A model generated the notes under the pieces. The model had not been told where the DNA came from and made no database searches. It worked only from the letters and a program-made list of their open reading frames with translations. Source: QQWI01 sp964522015 (GTDB taxonomy: Bacteria; Bacillota; Clostridia; Peptostreptococcales; Acidaminobacteraceae). From it: a stretch of DNA of 64,000 bases. Positions 51,535-61,229 of the stretch are shown here, piece by piece (position 1 is the first letter of the stretch; the number at the start of each line of letters is the position of its first letter). The DNA lies in contig CAZFST010000005.1 of NCBI GenBank assembly GCA_964522015.1, forward strand, positions 1-64,000. Direction: 5' to 3'. The position numbers and the translations under genes were made by a program.

Positions 51535-53736
51535 CTAGCTTGACACACGTTTTACATCAATAACATCTGGCATTGATCTAAATCGATTGATGATTCGGGT
51601 TAATTGCTCAGTATTCTTGATTTCTAAAATCAGGGTGATTAGAGCAATATCATCTTTGGTTCGTCTGGCATTGACCCCATTGACCACCACATTTGTTTCT
51701 GCCATGAGCATGGTAATTTCAGATAATAGGCCCTTGCGATCTTGCGCCACAATCTGCACCTCTGATTGATAGCCCACCACTTCATCTTGAGCCCAGGAGA
51801 CTTCAATATAGCGGTTTCTAGCTTCTTCGTGGGTTTCAAGATTGGAGCAATCCATCCGATGTACCGTTACACCACGGCCCCTAGTAATAAAGCCGATAAT
51901 CCGATCCCCAGGAACAGGACTACAACACTTACCGAATCGAACCACAGTATGTTCAATCCCTTCAACGATGATGCCCTGGTTGCCCTTCTCAATCTTTTTA
52001 GGTGGTTTACGGTACTCATGCTGTTCAAGTGCAACGCCATGAGCCTCTCGATTTTTTTTCTCTTCTTCTTTATAGAGCTCCCTAATTTTAGGAATCACTT
52101 GACCAGTTAAAATACCACCATAACCAACGGATGCATAGAGATCATCCAGTGTTTTAACGGTCAGTCTGTTCAAAATTTGCTCTTGCCAATCGGTCTTTAA
52201 GAAATCTTTCATATGGAAACCGTTTCGTCTGATTTCCCTCTCCAGCATTTCACGGCCTTTTTCAAGGTTTTCTTCACGGCGTTCTTTTTTAAACCAATGT
52301 TTGATTTTATTTTTTGCTTCAGTACTCTTAACAAATTTAAGCCAGTCCCGACTTGGACCAGATGCGGTTTTTGTGGTGATAATCTCCACAATTTTGCCGT
52401 TTTCAAGCACAAAATTGAGGGGAACAATACGTCCATCCACTTTTGCACCAACGCATTTGTTACCTACTGCAGAGTGAATTTTATAAGCAAAATCCACTGG
52501 GGTAGATCCCACTGGTAATTCAACTACTTTACCCTGTGGCGTAAAGACATACACCTGATTGGAAATCAATTCAAATTTTAGAGAATCCATAAATTCTTCA
52601 GGGGATTCAACGTCCTTTTGATTTTCCATCATAGATCGGAGCCAAGCTAGACGCTTGTCTAAGTCCGGGCTATCTTTGCCACTGGCCTCGTCACCTTCTT
52701 TGTACTTCCAATGGGCAGCAATACCGTATTCGGCAACAGCATGCATCTCTTTAGTACGAATCTGAATTTCAAAAGGATCACCAAGACCACTGATAACAGT
52801 GGTGTGTAGCGACTGGTACATATTGGCTTTTGGCATGGCGATATAATCTTTAAATCGCCCAGGGATTGGCTTCCATAGGGTGTGGACGATACCAAGAGAG
52901 CCATAACAATCTTTAACGGAATCAACCACCACACGGACTGCTGTAACATCAAATATTTCATTAAAATTTTTATGTTGATAGACCATTTTTTTATAAATAG
53001 AATAAAAATTTTTAGGTCTACCCTTAATCTCAGCATAGATACCCACATTTTTCAGTTCTTCTTTAAGACTTGAAATAACATCGTGGATATAGGATTCTCG
53101 CTCTGACAGCTTCTTATTAACCCTTGCAACTAGGTCGTAATAACCTTCTGGGTCAATATAGAGCAAGCTTAAATCTTCAAGTTCCCATTTGATTTTAAAA
53201 ATACCCAGACGATGGGCAATTGGCGCATAGATTTCAAGGGTCTCTAAGGCTTTCTCCCGCTTTTTATCGTCGGTCATAAACTTCAACGTACGGATGTTGT
53301 GAAGCCTATCTGCCAACTTGATTAAGATGACCCGGATATCTTCGGCCATTGCCAGAAACATTTTGCGGAGATTTTCAACTTCCCGCTCTTCTTTTGTTTC
53401 GTAATGGATCTTACCAAGTTTCGTGACACCATCGACTAAATAGGCAACTGGATCCCCAAATGCCTCTGCAATATCTTGATACGTATGTGTTGTGTCTTCA
53501 AGAACATCATGCAAAAGTCCGGCAATAATTGTATCATCATCCATATCCAATTCTGCCAATATAATGGCTACTTCTGCGGGATGGATGAAATAAGGCTCAC
53601 CGGATTTTCTAAACTGCCCAATATGAGCATGATTACCAAAATCGTAGGCTACGCTAATACGGTCAATATCTATGTCTTTGAGTTTAAGGTCCTGAAGTTT
53701 TTGAAGAAATATTTCACGATTCAAGAAATCACCCAC
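51535..53736 (-). CDS. rel: RelA/SpoT-type (p)ppGpp synthetase/hydrolase
   Basis: A 733-residue bifunctional Rel enzyme. The HD hydrolase domain shows AGLLHDVLEDT and ADRLHNIRTL. The synthetase domain shows RVVVDSVKDCYGSLG and GRFKDYIAMPKANMYQSLHT. A TGS domain (VYVFTPQGKVVELPVGSTPVDFAYKIH) and a C-terminal ACT domain follow. Both active sites look intact, so it can both make and remove the alarmone of amino-acid starvation. Confidence 0.97.
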   Translation of the reverse strand: MGDFLNREIFLQKLQDLKLKDIDIDRISVAYDFGNHAHIGQFRKSGEPYFIHPAEVAIILAELDMDDDTIIAGLLHDVLEDTTHTYQDIAEAFGDPVAYLVDGVTKLGKIHYETKEEREVENLRKMFLAMAEDIRVILIKLADRLHNIRTLKFMTDDKKREKALETLEIYAPIAHRLGIFKIKWELEDLSLLYIDPEGYYDLVARVNKKLSERESYIHDVISSLKEELKNVGIYAEIKGRPKNFYSIYKKMVYQHKNFNEIFDVTAVRVVVDSVKDCYGSLGIVHTLWKPIPGRFKDYIAMPKANMYQSLHTTVISGLGDPFEIQIRTKEMHAVAEYGIAAHWKYKEGDEASGKDSPDLDKRLAWLRSMMENQKDVESPEEFMDSLKFELISNQVYVFTPQGKVVELPVGSTPVDFAYKIHSAVGNKCVGAKVDGRIVPLNFVLENGKIVEIITTKTASGPSRDWLKFVKSTEAKNKIKHWFKKERREENLEKGREMLEREIRRNGFHMKDFLKTDWQEQILNRLTVKTLDDLYASVGYGGILTGQVIPKIRELYKEEEKKNREAHGVALEQHEYRKPPKKIEKGNQGIIVEGIEHTVVRFGKCCSPVPGDRIIGFITRGRGVTVHRMDCSNLETHEEARNRYIEVSWAQDEVVGYQSEVQIVAQDRKGLLSEITMLMAETNVVVNGVNARRTKDDIALITLILEIKNTEQLTRIINRFRSMPDVIDVKRVSS

Positions 53737-53868
53737 TTATCCATCGGTCGTCAGTATTAAGAACATTTAAATTATCCTTCTATTATAGCCTATCCGCCAT
53801 AAGAAGACAATTAAGCTTTCGAAAAATTTAATCGATTTCATTAAATCTCTTTATTAAATCACAAAAAC

Positions 53869-53896
53869 AAAAAAAAGCGCTAAAAAGCGCGCTTTT
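53869..53896 (-). terminator. Terminator of the maltodextrin operon
   Basis: Minus-strand AAAAGCGC pairs with GCGCTTTT around a short loop, followed by TTTT, 7 bases after the lacI-type gene. Confidence 0.85.
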
Positions 53897-53902
53897 ATGT
53901 TT

Positions 53903-54901
53903 TTAATGGGTTGATTCCCGCTCCACCAGTTCTGTGCTAACAATATAGTGATTCACTGGTAAAGCTAAGCCTTCCAAGGCATCTATCAATAAACGAGCAG
54001 CATGAAAACCAAGTTCTTCTGCTCGGATATCAACGGTTGTCAGGCTTGGACTCTGGTATTCAGACAGTGGTATATTGTTGAAACCACTGACTTTTACCGT
54101 CAATTGTTTTTCTCGAATGTACCGTAGAACCCCAAGGGCTAACAAATCATCAGTTGTTACCACGGCTTGGGGCAAGTGGTATAGGCACATCTGAGCCATT
54201 GCAGCGTAGCCTAATTCCTCTGTAAAATCCAAAGTTTCTTTGACCATATCAGCGTTATAGGCAAGATTGCGAAGTGCCAAGGCCCGTTTATACCCTTCCA
54301 ACCGATCTTTTGAAAAAATATACCGCTGGGGCCCACCAATAAAAGCGATGTCTTGGCAGCCCTTTTGAATTAGATTATTGACCACATGGTAGGTGGCTTG
54401 AAAATTATCGTTATCAACCCACATGATATCGTGGACGTTATCAGGTCTGCCAATCACCACAAAAGGAAATTCAGCCTGATTCAAGTACTCGATACTTTGA
54501 TCATTTTCGTAAGCTGTTAATAAGATAATGCCATCTACCCATTTGGAATTGACAAACTCCCTTACAAAATGCAATTCATCTTCTGGATTGGCACTGTAAT
54601 TGAACATGATTTTATAATTGTTCTTTTGAGCGTAGATACTGATACCCCGCATCGCTTGTATGAAAAATGGATTTTTAAATAGATTTTCATCCTTGTTCGG
54701 AATAATTAAGCCCAAAGTCTTTGTCGACGCATTGGCCAAATTACGGGCAATGGCATTCGGTTTATAATCTAGTGTTTCCATTGCTTGATATACAATTGCT
54801 TTTGTTGCATCGCTAATGCGCGTACTATTTGAAATAACACGGGACACTGTCGATGGTGATACATTTGCAATTTTGGCAACATCTTTTATGGTTACAGCCA
54901 T
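53903..54901 (-). CDS. LacI-family regulator of the maltodextrin operon
   Basis: A 332-residue repressor: LacI HTH (TIKDVAKIANVSPSTVSRVIS) then a periplasmic-binding-protein-like sensor (LGLIIPNKDENLF, DGIILLTAYEND, AFIGGPQ). By position it is a MalR type that senses maltose or a maltodextrin. It begins 16 bases after msmX and is the last gene of the operon, so it would repress its own synthesis through the operators near malE. Confidence 0.9.
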   Translation of the reverse strand: MAVTIKDVAKIANVSPSTVSRVISNSTRISDATKAIVYQAMETLDYKPNAIARNLANASTKTLGLIIPNKDENLFKNPFFIQAMRGISIYAQKNNYKIMFNYSANPEDELHFVREFVNSKWVDGIILLTAYENDQSIEYLNQAEFPFVVIGRPDNVHDIMWVDNDNFQATYHVVNNLIQKGCQDIAFIGGPQRYIFSKDRLEGYKRALALRNLAYNADMVKETLDFTEELGYAAMAQMCLYHLPQAVVTTDDLLALGVLRYIREKQLTVKVSGFNNIPLSEYQSPSLTTVDIRAEELGFHAARLLIDALEGLALPVNHYIVSTELVERESTH

Positions 54902-54917
54902 GGGTTACACATCCTTA

Positions 54918-56006
54918 CTATTTATTGATTCTAAGTCCCGATTCCGTATCAAAGAAATGAAGGGCTCCAATATCAAAACCAAATGCATGGGGTTCATTTT
55001 CTTCATATTCGTAGTGACCTGGGGTTGAAATCACCAGTTCAGATTGATCTTCTAAGCGAACATATAATATTTTCTCTTTACCTAGCATTTCCACCACTTC
55101 TATCACAGCATCAAAGGTATCGCCTAGCTTGCCGCCGCTTTCAAATCGTTCTGGACGTATGCCTACACTAACCTTACGACCTTCATAAGCCTTGAGTTGT
55201 AGCCCGTCATTAGGGGTCGGTGTAATGGTAATCAGTTGATTGTTAGAAACGAATTTACCACTGATGAATTTACCCTCAATGATATTCATTGTAGGGGAAC
55301 CTATGAATTTTGCAACAAAAATATTTTCTGGTTTGTTGTAAAATTCATCTGGCTTGCCAGCTTGTTGAATTTTACCTTCGTTCATCAGAACAATTTTTGT
55401 GGCCATTGTCATGGCTTCAGTTTGATCGTGGGTGACATAAATAGAGGTGGTTCCCAATGATTTATGGAGTCTAACAAGCTCAACACGCATATGTTCACGG
55501 AGTTTTGCATCAAGATTAGAAAGGGGCTCATCCATTAAGAATACGCTTGGTTTTCTAACCATGGCTCGACCAAGGGCAACGCGCTGTCTTTGACCACCGG
55601 AAATATCAGAGGGCTTAGAATACAAGTACTCTTCAATTTGAAGGAGTTTAGCTGCTTCCATTACCCGCTCGTGAATCACTTGTTTCCGTTCTTTTCTCAT
55701 AGCTAAAGAAAAGGCCATATTATCGTATACTGTCATATGGGGGTAAAGGGCATAAGATTGAAATACCATTGCGATATCTCTATCCTTTGATGGTACCTTG
55801 TTCATGCGCTTGTCATTAAAGAGTAAATCCCCTTCAGTGATAGAATTTAAGCCAGCAATCATTCTAAGTAGTGTGGTTTTGCCACAACCGGATGGCCCTA
55901 GAATGACACAAAAATCCTTTGCTTCAATCTCTAAGTTGATATCTTTTAATGTATAGCCCTCGCGGCCTTCGTATTTTTTACCAATTGTCTTTAAGGATAC
56001 TTTCAT
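54918..56006 (-). CDS. Sugar ABC transporter ATPase (MsmX/UgpC-like)
   Basis: A 362-residue CUT1-type ATPase. Walker A LGPSGCGKTTLLRMIAG, signature DISGGQRQRVALGRAMVR, Walker B VFLMDEPLSNLD, switch VTHDQTEAMT, then a C-terminal TOBE/MalK-type domain (KVSVGIRPERFESGG). The ATG at 56006 follows GGAGGCGTTT. It energises the MalFG permease encoded next to it and might serve other sugar permeases. Confidence 0.95.
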   Translation of the reverse strand: MKVSLKTIGKKYEGREGYTLKDINLEIEAKDFCVILGPSGCGKTTLLRMIAGLNSITEGDLLFNDKRMNKVPSKDRDIAMVFQSYALYPHMTVYDNMAFSLAMRKERKQVIHERVMEAAKLLQIEEYLYSKPSDISGGQRQRVALGRAMVRKPSVFLMDEPLSNLDAKLREHMRVELVRLHKSLGTTSIYVTHDQTEAMTMATKIVLMNEGKIQQAGKPDEFYNKPENIFVAKFIGSPTMNIIEGKFISGKFVSNNQLITITPTPNDGLQLKAYEGRKVSVGIRPERFESGGKLGDTFDAVIEVVEMLGKEKILYVRLEDQSELVISTPGHYEYEENEPHAFGFDIGALHFFDTESGLRINK

Positions 56007-56033
56007 AAACGCCTCCACTTTTTCAAATCGCGA

Positions 56034-56927
56034 TTAACCTTTTACTGAACCTTTTGCAAGTCCTGATACCAATTGCTTCTGAAGAATCATAAACATAATG
56101 ACAATCGGCACTGCTGTCAAGAGTCCCCCTGCTGCAAATGCCGGTTGATTCAGGGTTCGAATATCACTCATGAGGGTGAATAACCCTGCTGCCAATGTAT
56201 AGGACTTGGGATTTGTCAATAAAACACGCGGTAAAAAGAAATCCATGAACGGGCCAATAAATGACCACAGAGCAATAATCGACAGCATTGGCTTTGCAAT
56301 TGGCATAATGATAAGACGATAGACTTCCATGTTAGAGCAACCGTCTATGCGGGCTGCATCATCCAGTTCTGATGAGATGGAATCAATATAGCCCTTCATT
56401 ATAAATGTGTTACCCGCTATACCCCCTGCCGAGTAAATCAAAATAAGCATCATTTGTCTTGTAAAAGCAGGAACGAGGGCAGCTGCAATGGAATGCATTG
56501 TGAAATAAGCAGTTATACCAGCAAATGTTGGTATTGTCTGAATTAACATAATAGCCATTAAAGATGCTTTACGGCCTTTAAATCTAAAACGAGAATAGGC
56601 ATAACCTGTGAAAGATACGATAATCAGGGTTAAAACAGCAGTTGCGATCGCTATGACAATCGTATTACCTACCCATGTAAAATAAAGGGTTTCTTCAAAA
56701 AGATACTTAAAATGTTTTGTAGAAAACAAAAAGTTATCATTGGTCATCAAACGACTTTCTTGTCGACCGTTAAAAGCAGATAGAACCATTTGATACAATG
56801 GCCAAAGGATAGCAAGGCACCAAGCCAATAAAATAGCATATGACGCAGCTAAATTAAAAACACCTAAAGCACTTAGCGGTTGTCGATCCGATAAATAGAG
56901 GGAATTCTTCTTTTTAAACAAACCCAT
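56034..56927 (-). CDS. malG: Maltodextrin ABC permease MalG
   Basis: A 297-residue membrane protein with six predicted helices and the EAA loop (ELDDAARIDGCSNMEVYRLIIMPIAKPML) that contacts the ATPase. Its start overlaps the malF stop. Binding-protein-dependent import of maltose or maltodextrins is inferred from neighbours. Confidence 0.93.
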   Translation of the reverse strand: MGLFKKKNSLYLSDRQPLSALGVFNLAASYAILLAWCLAILWPLYQMVLSAFNGRQESRLMTNDNFLFSTKHFKYLFEETLYFTWVGNTIVIAIATAVLTLIIVSFTGYAYSRFRFKGRKASLMAIMLIQTIPTFAGITAYFTMHSIAAALVPAFTRQMMLILIYSAGGIAGNTFIMKGYIDSISSELDDAARIDGCSNMEVYRLIIMPIAKPMLSIIALWSFIGPFMDFFLPRVLLTNPKSYTLAAGLFTLMSDIRTLNQPAFAAGGLLTAVPIVIMFMILQKQLVSGLAKGSVKG

Positions 56928-59026
56928 TAGAGACGCTCCTCCTTAAAAGCCTTTGAATTCTTAAAGCCTATAAAGGCAAATAGCATTAACCCCATCGAAA
57001 TTACAATTGTTATGGCAGCGCCCACCGCTTGATATTGATTTTGCAAGGTGAGCTTGTAAATATATGAAATTAACAGATCCGTACTACCTGCTAGATTGCC
57101 ATATACTGAAGGGTTAAATGGTCCACCACCATTAAAGAGATAAATAATGGAGAAGTTATTGAAATTAAATGTGTATTGACCCACTAAAAGCGGTGCTGTT
57201 TGGAATAAAACAATGGGCACTGTGATACGTTTAAGCTTTTGCCATTCTGTAGCCCCATCAATTTGAGCCGCTTCGTATAAATCCTCTGGTATAGCCTGTA
57301 AAACGCCGGTTGAGAGTAAAAATACATAGGAGCTCCCAAGCCAAACTTGAAGGAGAATAAGAAAAGCACGTGATAGGTTAGCATCGGACTTCACATTAAC
57401 TTGCCAATTAAAGTACTTCTCTAGTAATACTGTAATTGAACCATTTGGTGCAAGCATGATACTAAAGAACATGATTGTGATAAAAGCAGGTACCGCCCAT
57501 GGTAACAAGTAAACCATTCTAAAGAATGCTTTTCCTTTTATCCGTTCGTTATTGGCAATAATGGCCAATGCAAAACCAGTTAGTATGGCCAAGGTGGATG
57601 AAACCAAGGTCCAAATCAAAGTCCATCCAAGAATAGTCCAAAATACGGAGCCAGCCAAACCTTGTCCCATTGCAATGAGCTTGTAGTTTTCAAGAGCAAC
57701 CCAACCAAACTTTGATTGGTGCTGAGGGTCCATACCTGTAAATGAAAGAAGAATTGTCGTAGTGACAGGTACCAATACAATAAACACAGTTGCGATAAAT
57801 GCAGGTACTGATACCAAAATCGGAAAACCGTCCTGTTCAATTTTCACCAATGTTTCAAACCAAGTTCTTGTTCTGATACCTTTAATCGCCTGTTTTTCAA
57901 CAGTTAAGACATCTTTAAAGCTCAGGTAGTAAATGCCCAGAGCAAAGATAACCAGAACTAAGGCAACAACCCCTTCAATCATGAAAATCAGCGACTTATC
58001 TATCTTCTTGCCGTTTTCAGCTAGTGTAAGTAACCCTTTAAGCCCTTCTCCTTGGTAGTTGCCGTAACCAAGGGCATAAGGGATCGCAATCATATAAATA
58101 AACAGGGTACCAATAAAAAAGAGTAAGGCTTTAAAGAATTGCTTATTGATTAATTGCCCAAGACCTGGTATCAAAGCTGTCAAATAAGCGGCTATGACCA
58201 TGGTACGTTCTGTTTCAGAAGGTGTTCTGCGGCGATTATCAGAAAGGTTTGATGCAAGTATTTTTTCTTGTCGATCAATGCCTTTTGTTATCAAATAACG
58301 CTTATTAGCAATCAGCTCTTTTAATACCTTCTTTTGGGAGCTGTAGGATTTTATATGGATACTTTCTTTCCGTTTGCGTTTGAGTTCTACAAGGCTATTT
58401 TGTTGGGCTTTGACTGAAATCAGTCCTGCTTGTCTCTTCTGTTTAAGATCTTGCACGCCTTTAGCATACAAGGCCTGCTGTTCTATCTTAAAAGCTTTGA
58501 GCGCTTCTTGGGCTTTCAATTCTATTTTAGGATCAACTCGCTTGACCTCTTGCTTTGCCCTGAGCAGCTCTTTTTCTTCTTGCTTATAATTTTCAATGAT
58601 CAGTGGCAAATGCTCAACTTGAAGTTGATTTTGCTGGTAGGCTAGTTGTGCATCATAACAAAGGGTATTCGATTTTTTATAGAATTCGACTTTTGTCCGG
58701 GCACAGTGGAGCCTCATTTCAAGGTTGACTAATTTTTTAGGTAAACCTTTGGGTAGACCATTTTTAAAATCAATCGCTTCTTTCTTTAATTCCGTTAAAA
58801 AGAGTTTTTCATTTTTATGAAATGTACTCAAAGCTATAATATACGGGTGCTGTTTTTTAGTCTTTTGATGGTCTGCAATAGCTTTTTTCAAAGCACGTCG
58901 CTTGTCACCAGTCTCTTGTTTCACTTCTGATTGTAACTGAGCCAGTTGAACAAGATAGGTGTTTTTTCTCGCATAAACATTACCAATATCATCGTATAAT
59001 GACACACTTAAATTTCTCAAAGCCAT
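56927..59026 (-). CDS. malF: Maltodextrin ABC permease MalF with long coiled N-terminus
   Basis: A 699-residue permease, larger than the ~500 residues of E. coli MalF. Residues 1-260 are highly charged and predicted coiled-coil (EEKELLRAKQEVKRVDPKIELKA). A first membrane region follows (YLTALIPGLGQLINKQFFKALLFFIG, then VVALVLVIFALGIYYLSF). The canonical permease domain covers about 400-699 with the EAA loop LYEAAQIDGATEWQKLKRITVPI. The ATG at 59026 follows AAAGGTGGG; a GTG 27 bases earlier overlaps the previous gene. The role of the extension is unknown. Confidence 0.9.
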   Translation of the reverse strand: MALRNLSVSLYDDIGNVYARKNTYLVQLAQLQSEVKQETGDKRRALKKAIADHQKTKKQHPYIIALSTFHKNEKLFLTELKKEAIDFKNGLPKGLPKKLVNLEMRLHCARTKVEFYKKSNTLCYDAQLAYQQNQLQVEHLPLIIENYKQEEKELLRAKQEVKRVDPKIELKAQEALKAFKIEQQALYAKGVQDLKQKRQAGLISVKAQQNSLVELKRKRKESIHIKSYSSQKKVLKELIANKRYLITKGIDRQEKILASNLSDNRRRTPSETERTMVIAAYLTALIPGLGQLINKQFFKALLFFIGTLFIYMIAIPYALGYGNYQGEGLKGLLTLAENGKKIDKSLIFMIEGVVALVLVIFALGIYYLSFKDVLTVEKQAIKGIRTRTWFETLVKIEQDGFPILVSVPAFIATVFIVLVPVTTTILLSFTGMDPQHQSKFGWVALENYKLIAMGQGLAGSVFWTILGWTLIWTLVSSTLAILTGFALAIIANNERIKGKAFFRMVYLLPWAVPAFITIMFFSIMLAPNGSITVLLEKYFNWQVNVKSDANLSRAFLILLQVWLGSSYVFLLSTGVLQAIPEDLYEAAQIDGATEWQKLKRITVPIVLFQTAPLLVGQYTFNFNNFSIIYLFNGGGPFNPSVYGNLAGSTDLLISYIYKLTLQNQYQAVGAAITIVISMGLMLFAFIGFKNSKAFKEERL

Positions 59027-59033
59027 CCCACCT

Positions 59034-59480
59034 TTACTTGAATTTACTTTCACGAATCACATCGCTTAATGAAAAAATCGTCGCTAATAATGCGCCATAT
59101 ACCGCTATCAATAAATATAGCAATATCTGATTAAAACTTTTGCCAATTAGACTGTAGGCAGCACTGCCCAGTAACAAGACAGACCACATAAAAACATACA
59201 ATTGGTTCAATCTTATTTTATGATAAGTCAACACTGTATAAAGGGCAAAAAACATGGGCATGACAATCACAGAAAAATAGTGTGTCAGTTGCAATGTCAC
59301 ATAGAGTTGAAGGGTGGCGCCAGCAGCATCATTGATTGCCATATCGGTCTGCCACAATAAAAAACGACTGGAATCTTTTACGTTGACCATCACTTCTAGT
59401 GTTGCTAACATGATAATCACACTGCAAAGTATTAGAATCGTATAAAATTGTCGCTTAGGTAATTTAACAAATCCCTGCAC
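59034..59480 (-). CDS. Four-helix membrane protein of the maltodextrin operon
   Basis: A 148-residue protein with four hydrophobic helices (FYTILILCSVIIMLATLEVMV, YFSVIVMPMFFALYTVLTY, LYVFMWSVLLLGSAAYSLIG, ILLYLLIAVYGALLATIFS). It starts at GTG with AAGGAGG ahead and ends 7 bases before malF. No family recognised. Position suggests an accessory part of the transporter. Confidence 0.75.
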   Translation of the reverse strand: MQGFVKLPKRQFYTILILCSVIIMLATLEVMVNVKDSSRFLLWQTDMAINDAAGATLQLYVTLQLTHYFSVIVMPMFFALYTVLTYHKIRLNQLYVFMWSVLLLGSAAYSLIGKSFNQILLYLLIAVYGALLATIFSLSDVIRESKFK

Positions 59481-59498
59481 TGAACCCCTCCTTATTTT

Positions 59499-59531
59499 GA
59501 AAAAAAGAGAAGAAGGCTAACCCTCTTCTCT
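59499..59531 (-). terminator. Hairpin between malE and the membrane genes
   Basis: AGAGAAGAGGG pairs with CCTTCTTCTCT around a 3-base loop, followed by TTTTTTT on the minus strand. Partial termination would leave excess binding protein over permease, as is usual for such operons. Confidence 0.82.
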
Positions 59532-59543
59532 CACAAGAACACT

Positions 59544-60878
59544 TTAGAAATTAAGCATCATCGCTTTAAATGCCGCTTGGATTTCAGCATAAGCAGCTTC
59601 AACATTAGCTGGCTTTACAGACGCCCAAGAAAGCATACCAGTTTCCCAAGTACCCCAAACTTGACCCCACTCTGTGAAGAGCGGACGAGCAGGTGCGTTT
59701 TTATAAGATTCGATAACTGCAGCAACAACTTTTTTATCAACGTCTGACATGTCAGAAGCTTCATAAACAGAAGGCTCTACGTTTTCCATGATTTTACCAG
59801 TTACTTTGAAGAAATCAACAGCAAACGCAGGGTTCATAAGTTCTACGATAAACGCTGTAGCAGCTGCCATTTGATCTTCGTTAGCTTCAACACGTGCATT
59901 GATGCCTAAGCCCCAGCCACCTTGCCAGTGTGCAAGTGGTTTGCCATTCAATGTTACGTTGCCGATTGGCATGATTTCAAGATCAGCGCCTTCGCCAGCG
60001 AATTTTGACAAGTTACCTGTAGACCAAGGACCTTCAAGTCTGATTGAAGTTTTACCGCCTGTAGTGAAGGCTGTATCCATGTAACCCCAAGCAGCATCTT
60101 TATCCCAAAGAGCAGTTTTAGCTGTTGCATGTGTTTGGTAGTAGTTAAATAGAGCAGTGAAAACAGCTTGTTTTTCTGGAGCAAGATCTTTCCAATCTGC
60201 AGTTAAGTCAGAGAAAAGTTTGCCATCTGCATCTTTACCAAGGAATTCGATACCAGCAGCGTTTGTAAGCGCAACGCCAAACCATGCATTAAATGCAGGT
60301 ACTAGCATATCTTCGCCTTTAAGTGTTGTGAATTCAACTGGTTTAGTAATATCAACGCCATTTGCAGTAGCGTTTGCTTTGTTAACAAAGTTGATCAATG
60401 ATTCGATGTTCATTGGGAATGCAAGGTAGTTATCTTCAATTTTGAAGTTACCGCCAAGGCCAGCGTCGTAATCTGCAAAGCCGCCAACTTTATCAGCCAT
60501 TGCTTTTGCATCTAAAGAAGCAAGTGATTCGTTTTTAGCAAGACCATAAATTCTGTCTGCTGGTAAAGCAAATACGTCAGCAACATCTGGGTTAGTAACA
60601 TCTGTTTGATCAAGAACATCTAAATGGTCAAATGAACCAGTTTCGATGAAATTGACAGTCACTTTAGGGTTAGCTTCTACAAAACGAGCTTTTGCTGCTT
60701 CGTAATATGGTAGCCAGCCTGTTTCTACTTGAACTGAAATGGTTGCTTCAAGTTCTTTTACTGGTGCTTCTGTAACTGGAGCTTCTGTTGTTGGTTCGAC
60801 TTCTGCCGTTTTTGGCTTACAAGCCACAACAGAAAACATCAACATGATGATCAATAAGTAACTTAACAACTTCTTCAT
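59544..60878 (-). CDS. malE: Maltodextrin-binding lipoprotein MalE
   Basis: A 444-residue solute-binding protein with a lipoprotein signal (MKKLLSYLLIIMLMFSVVAC). After a Glu/Thr/Pro linker come the binding-protein blocks VETGWLPYYEAAKARFVEANP and AHWQGGWGLGINARV. The ATG at 60878 follows AGGAGG; a longer frame extends upstream without a ribosome site. Delivers sugar to MalFG. Confidence 0.93.
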   Translation of the reverse strand: MKKLLSYLLIIMLMFSVVACKPKTAEVEPTTEAPVTEAPVKELEATISVQVETGWLPYYEAAKARFVEANPKVTVNFIETGSFDHLDVLDQTDVTNPDVADVFALPADRIYGLAKNESLASLDAKAMADKVGGFADYDAGLGGNFKIEDNYLAFPMNIESLINFVNKANATANGVDITKPVEFTTLKGEDMLVPAFNAWFGVALTNAAGIEFLGKDADGKLFSDLTADWKDLAPEKQAVFTALFNYYQTHATAKTALWDKDAAWGYMDTAFTTGGKTSIRLEGPWSTGNLSKFAGEGADLEIMPIGNVTLNGKPLAHWQGGWGLGINARVEANEDQMAAATAFIVELMNPAFAVDFFKVTGKIMENVEPSVYEASDMSDVDKKVVAAVIESYKNAPARPLFTEWGQVWGTWETGMLSWASVKPANVEAAYAEIQAAFKAMMLNF

Positions 60879-60985
60879 CTTTTTTCCTCCTACACTATAC
60901 AGATAAATGTTTGATTGACCACGTTGCTTTATGTAGCCAACGCAATACCGCGAGTTGTGCATCTTGGTTCATCTTTTACAAACAC

Positions 60986-61003
60986 GTGCGCACGCGTTTG
61001 CAC
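60986..61003. promoter_or_regulatory. LacI-type operator candidate downstream of the malE promoter
   Basis: GTGCGCACGCGTTTGCAC is an 18-bp imperfect palindrome with central CG, the hallmark of LacI-family operators. It lies about 30 bases after the expected transcription start, where binding would block transcription. Confidence 0.6.
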
Positions 61004-61035
61004 AAAATGACATCGTTTGCCACTCATTCAGGCTA

Positions 61036-61064
61036 ATTGTACAACGTTTTCTTAACAATTGCAA
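61036..61064 (-). promoter_or_regulatory. malE promoter
   Basis: Minus-strand TTGCAA, a 17-base spacer and TACAAT with TG one base further upstream. The spacer contains AACGTT, a possible additional half-site. The leader to malE is about 150 bases. Confidence 0.75.
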
Positions 61065-61104
61065 GCATGATATTGTACTTTCAGCTTCAAATCGGGCTAT
61101 GTAT

Positions 61105-61120
61105 GTGCAACCGTTAGCAC
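61105..61120. promoter_or_regulatory. Second LacI-type operator candidate
   Basis: GTGCAACCGTTAGCAC has central CG and shares the half-site GTTwGCAC with the operator at 60986, about 118 bp away. It lies upstream of the -35 box, so repression by looping between the two is possible. A 12-bp palindrome ATTTGCGCAAAT at 61186 may be a third site. Confidence 0.5.
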
Positions 61121-61229
61121 TAATCTAAGGGCTACAAACACCATTCGTGCTCTATTTACCCCATTTCTTGGCCAGTAAACAGAACATTTGCGCAAATAGG
61201 TTGCAATTTTGTAACCTTACAAGGGGTTT

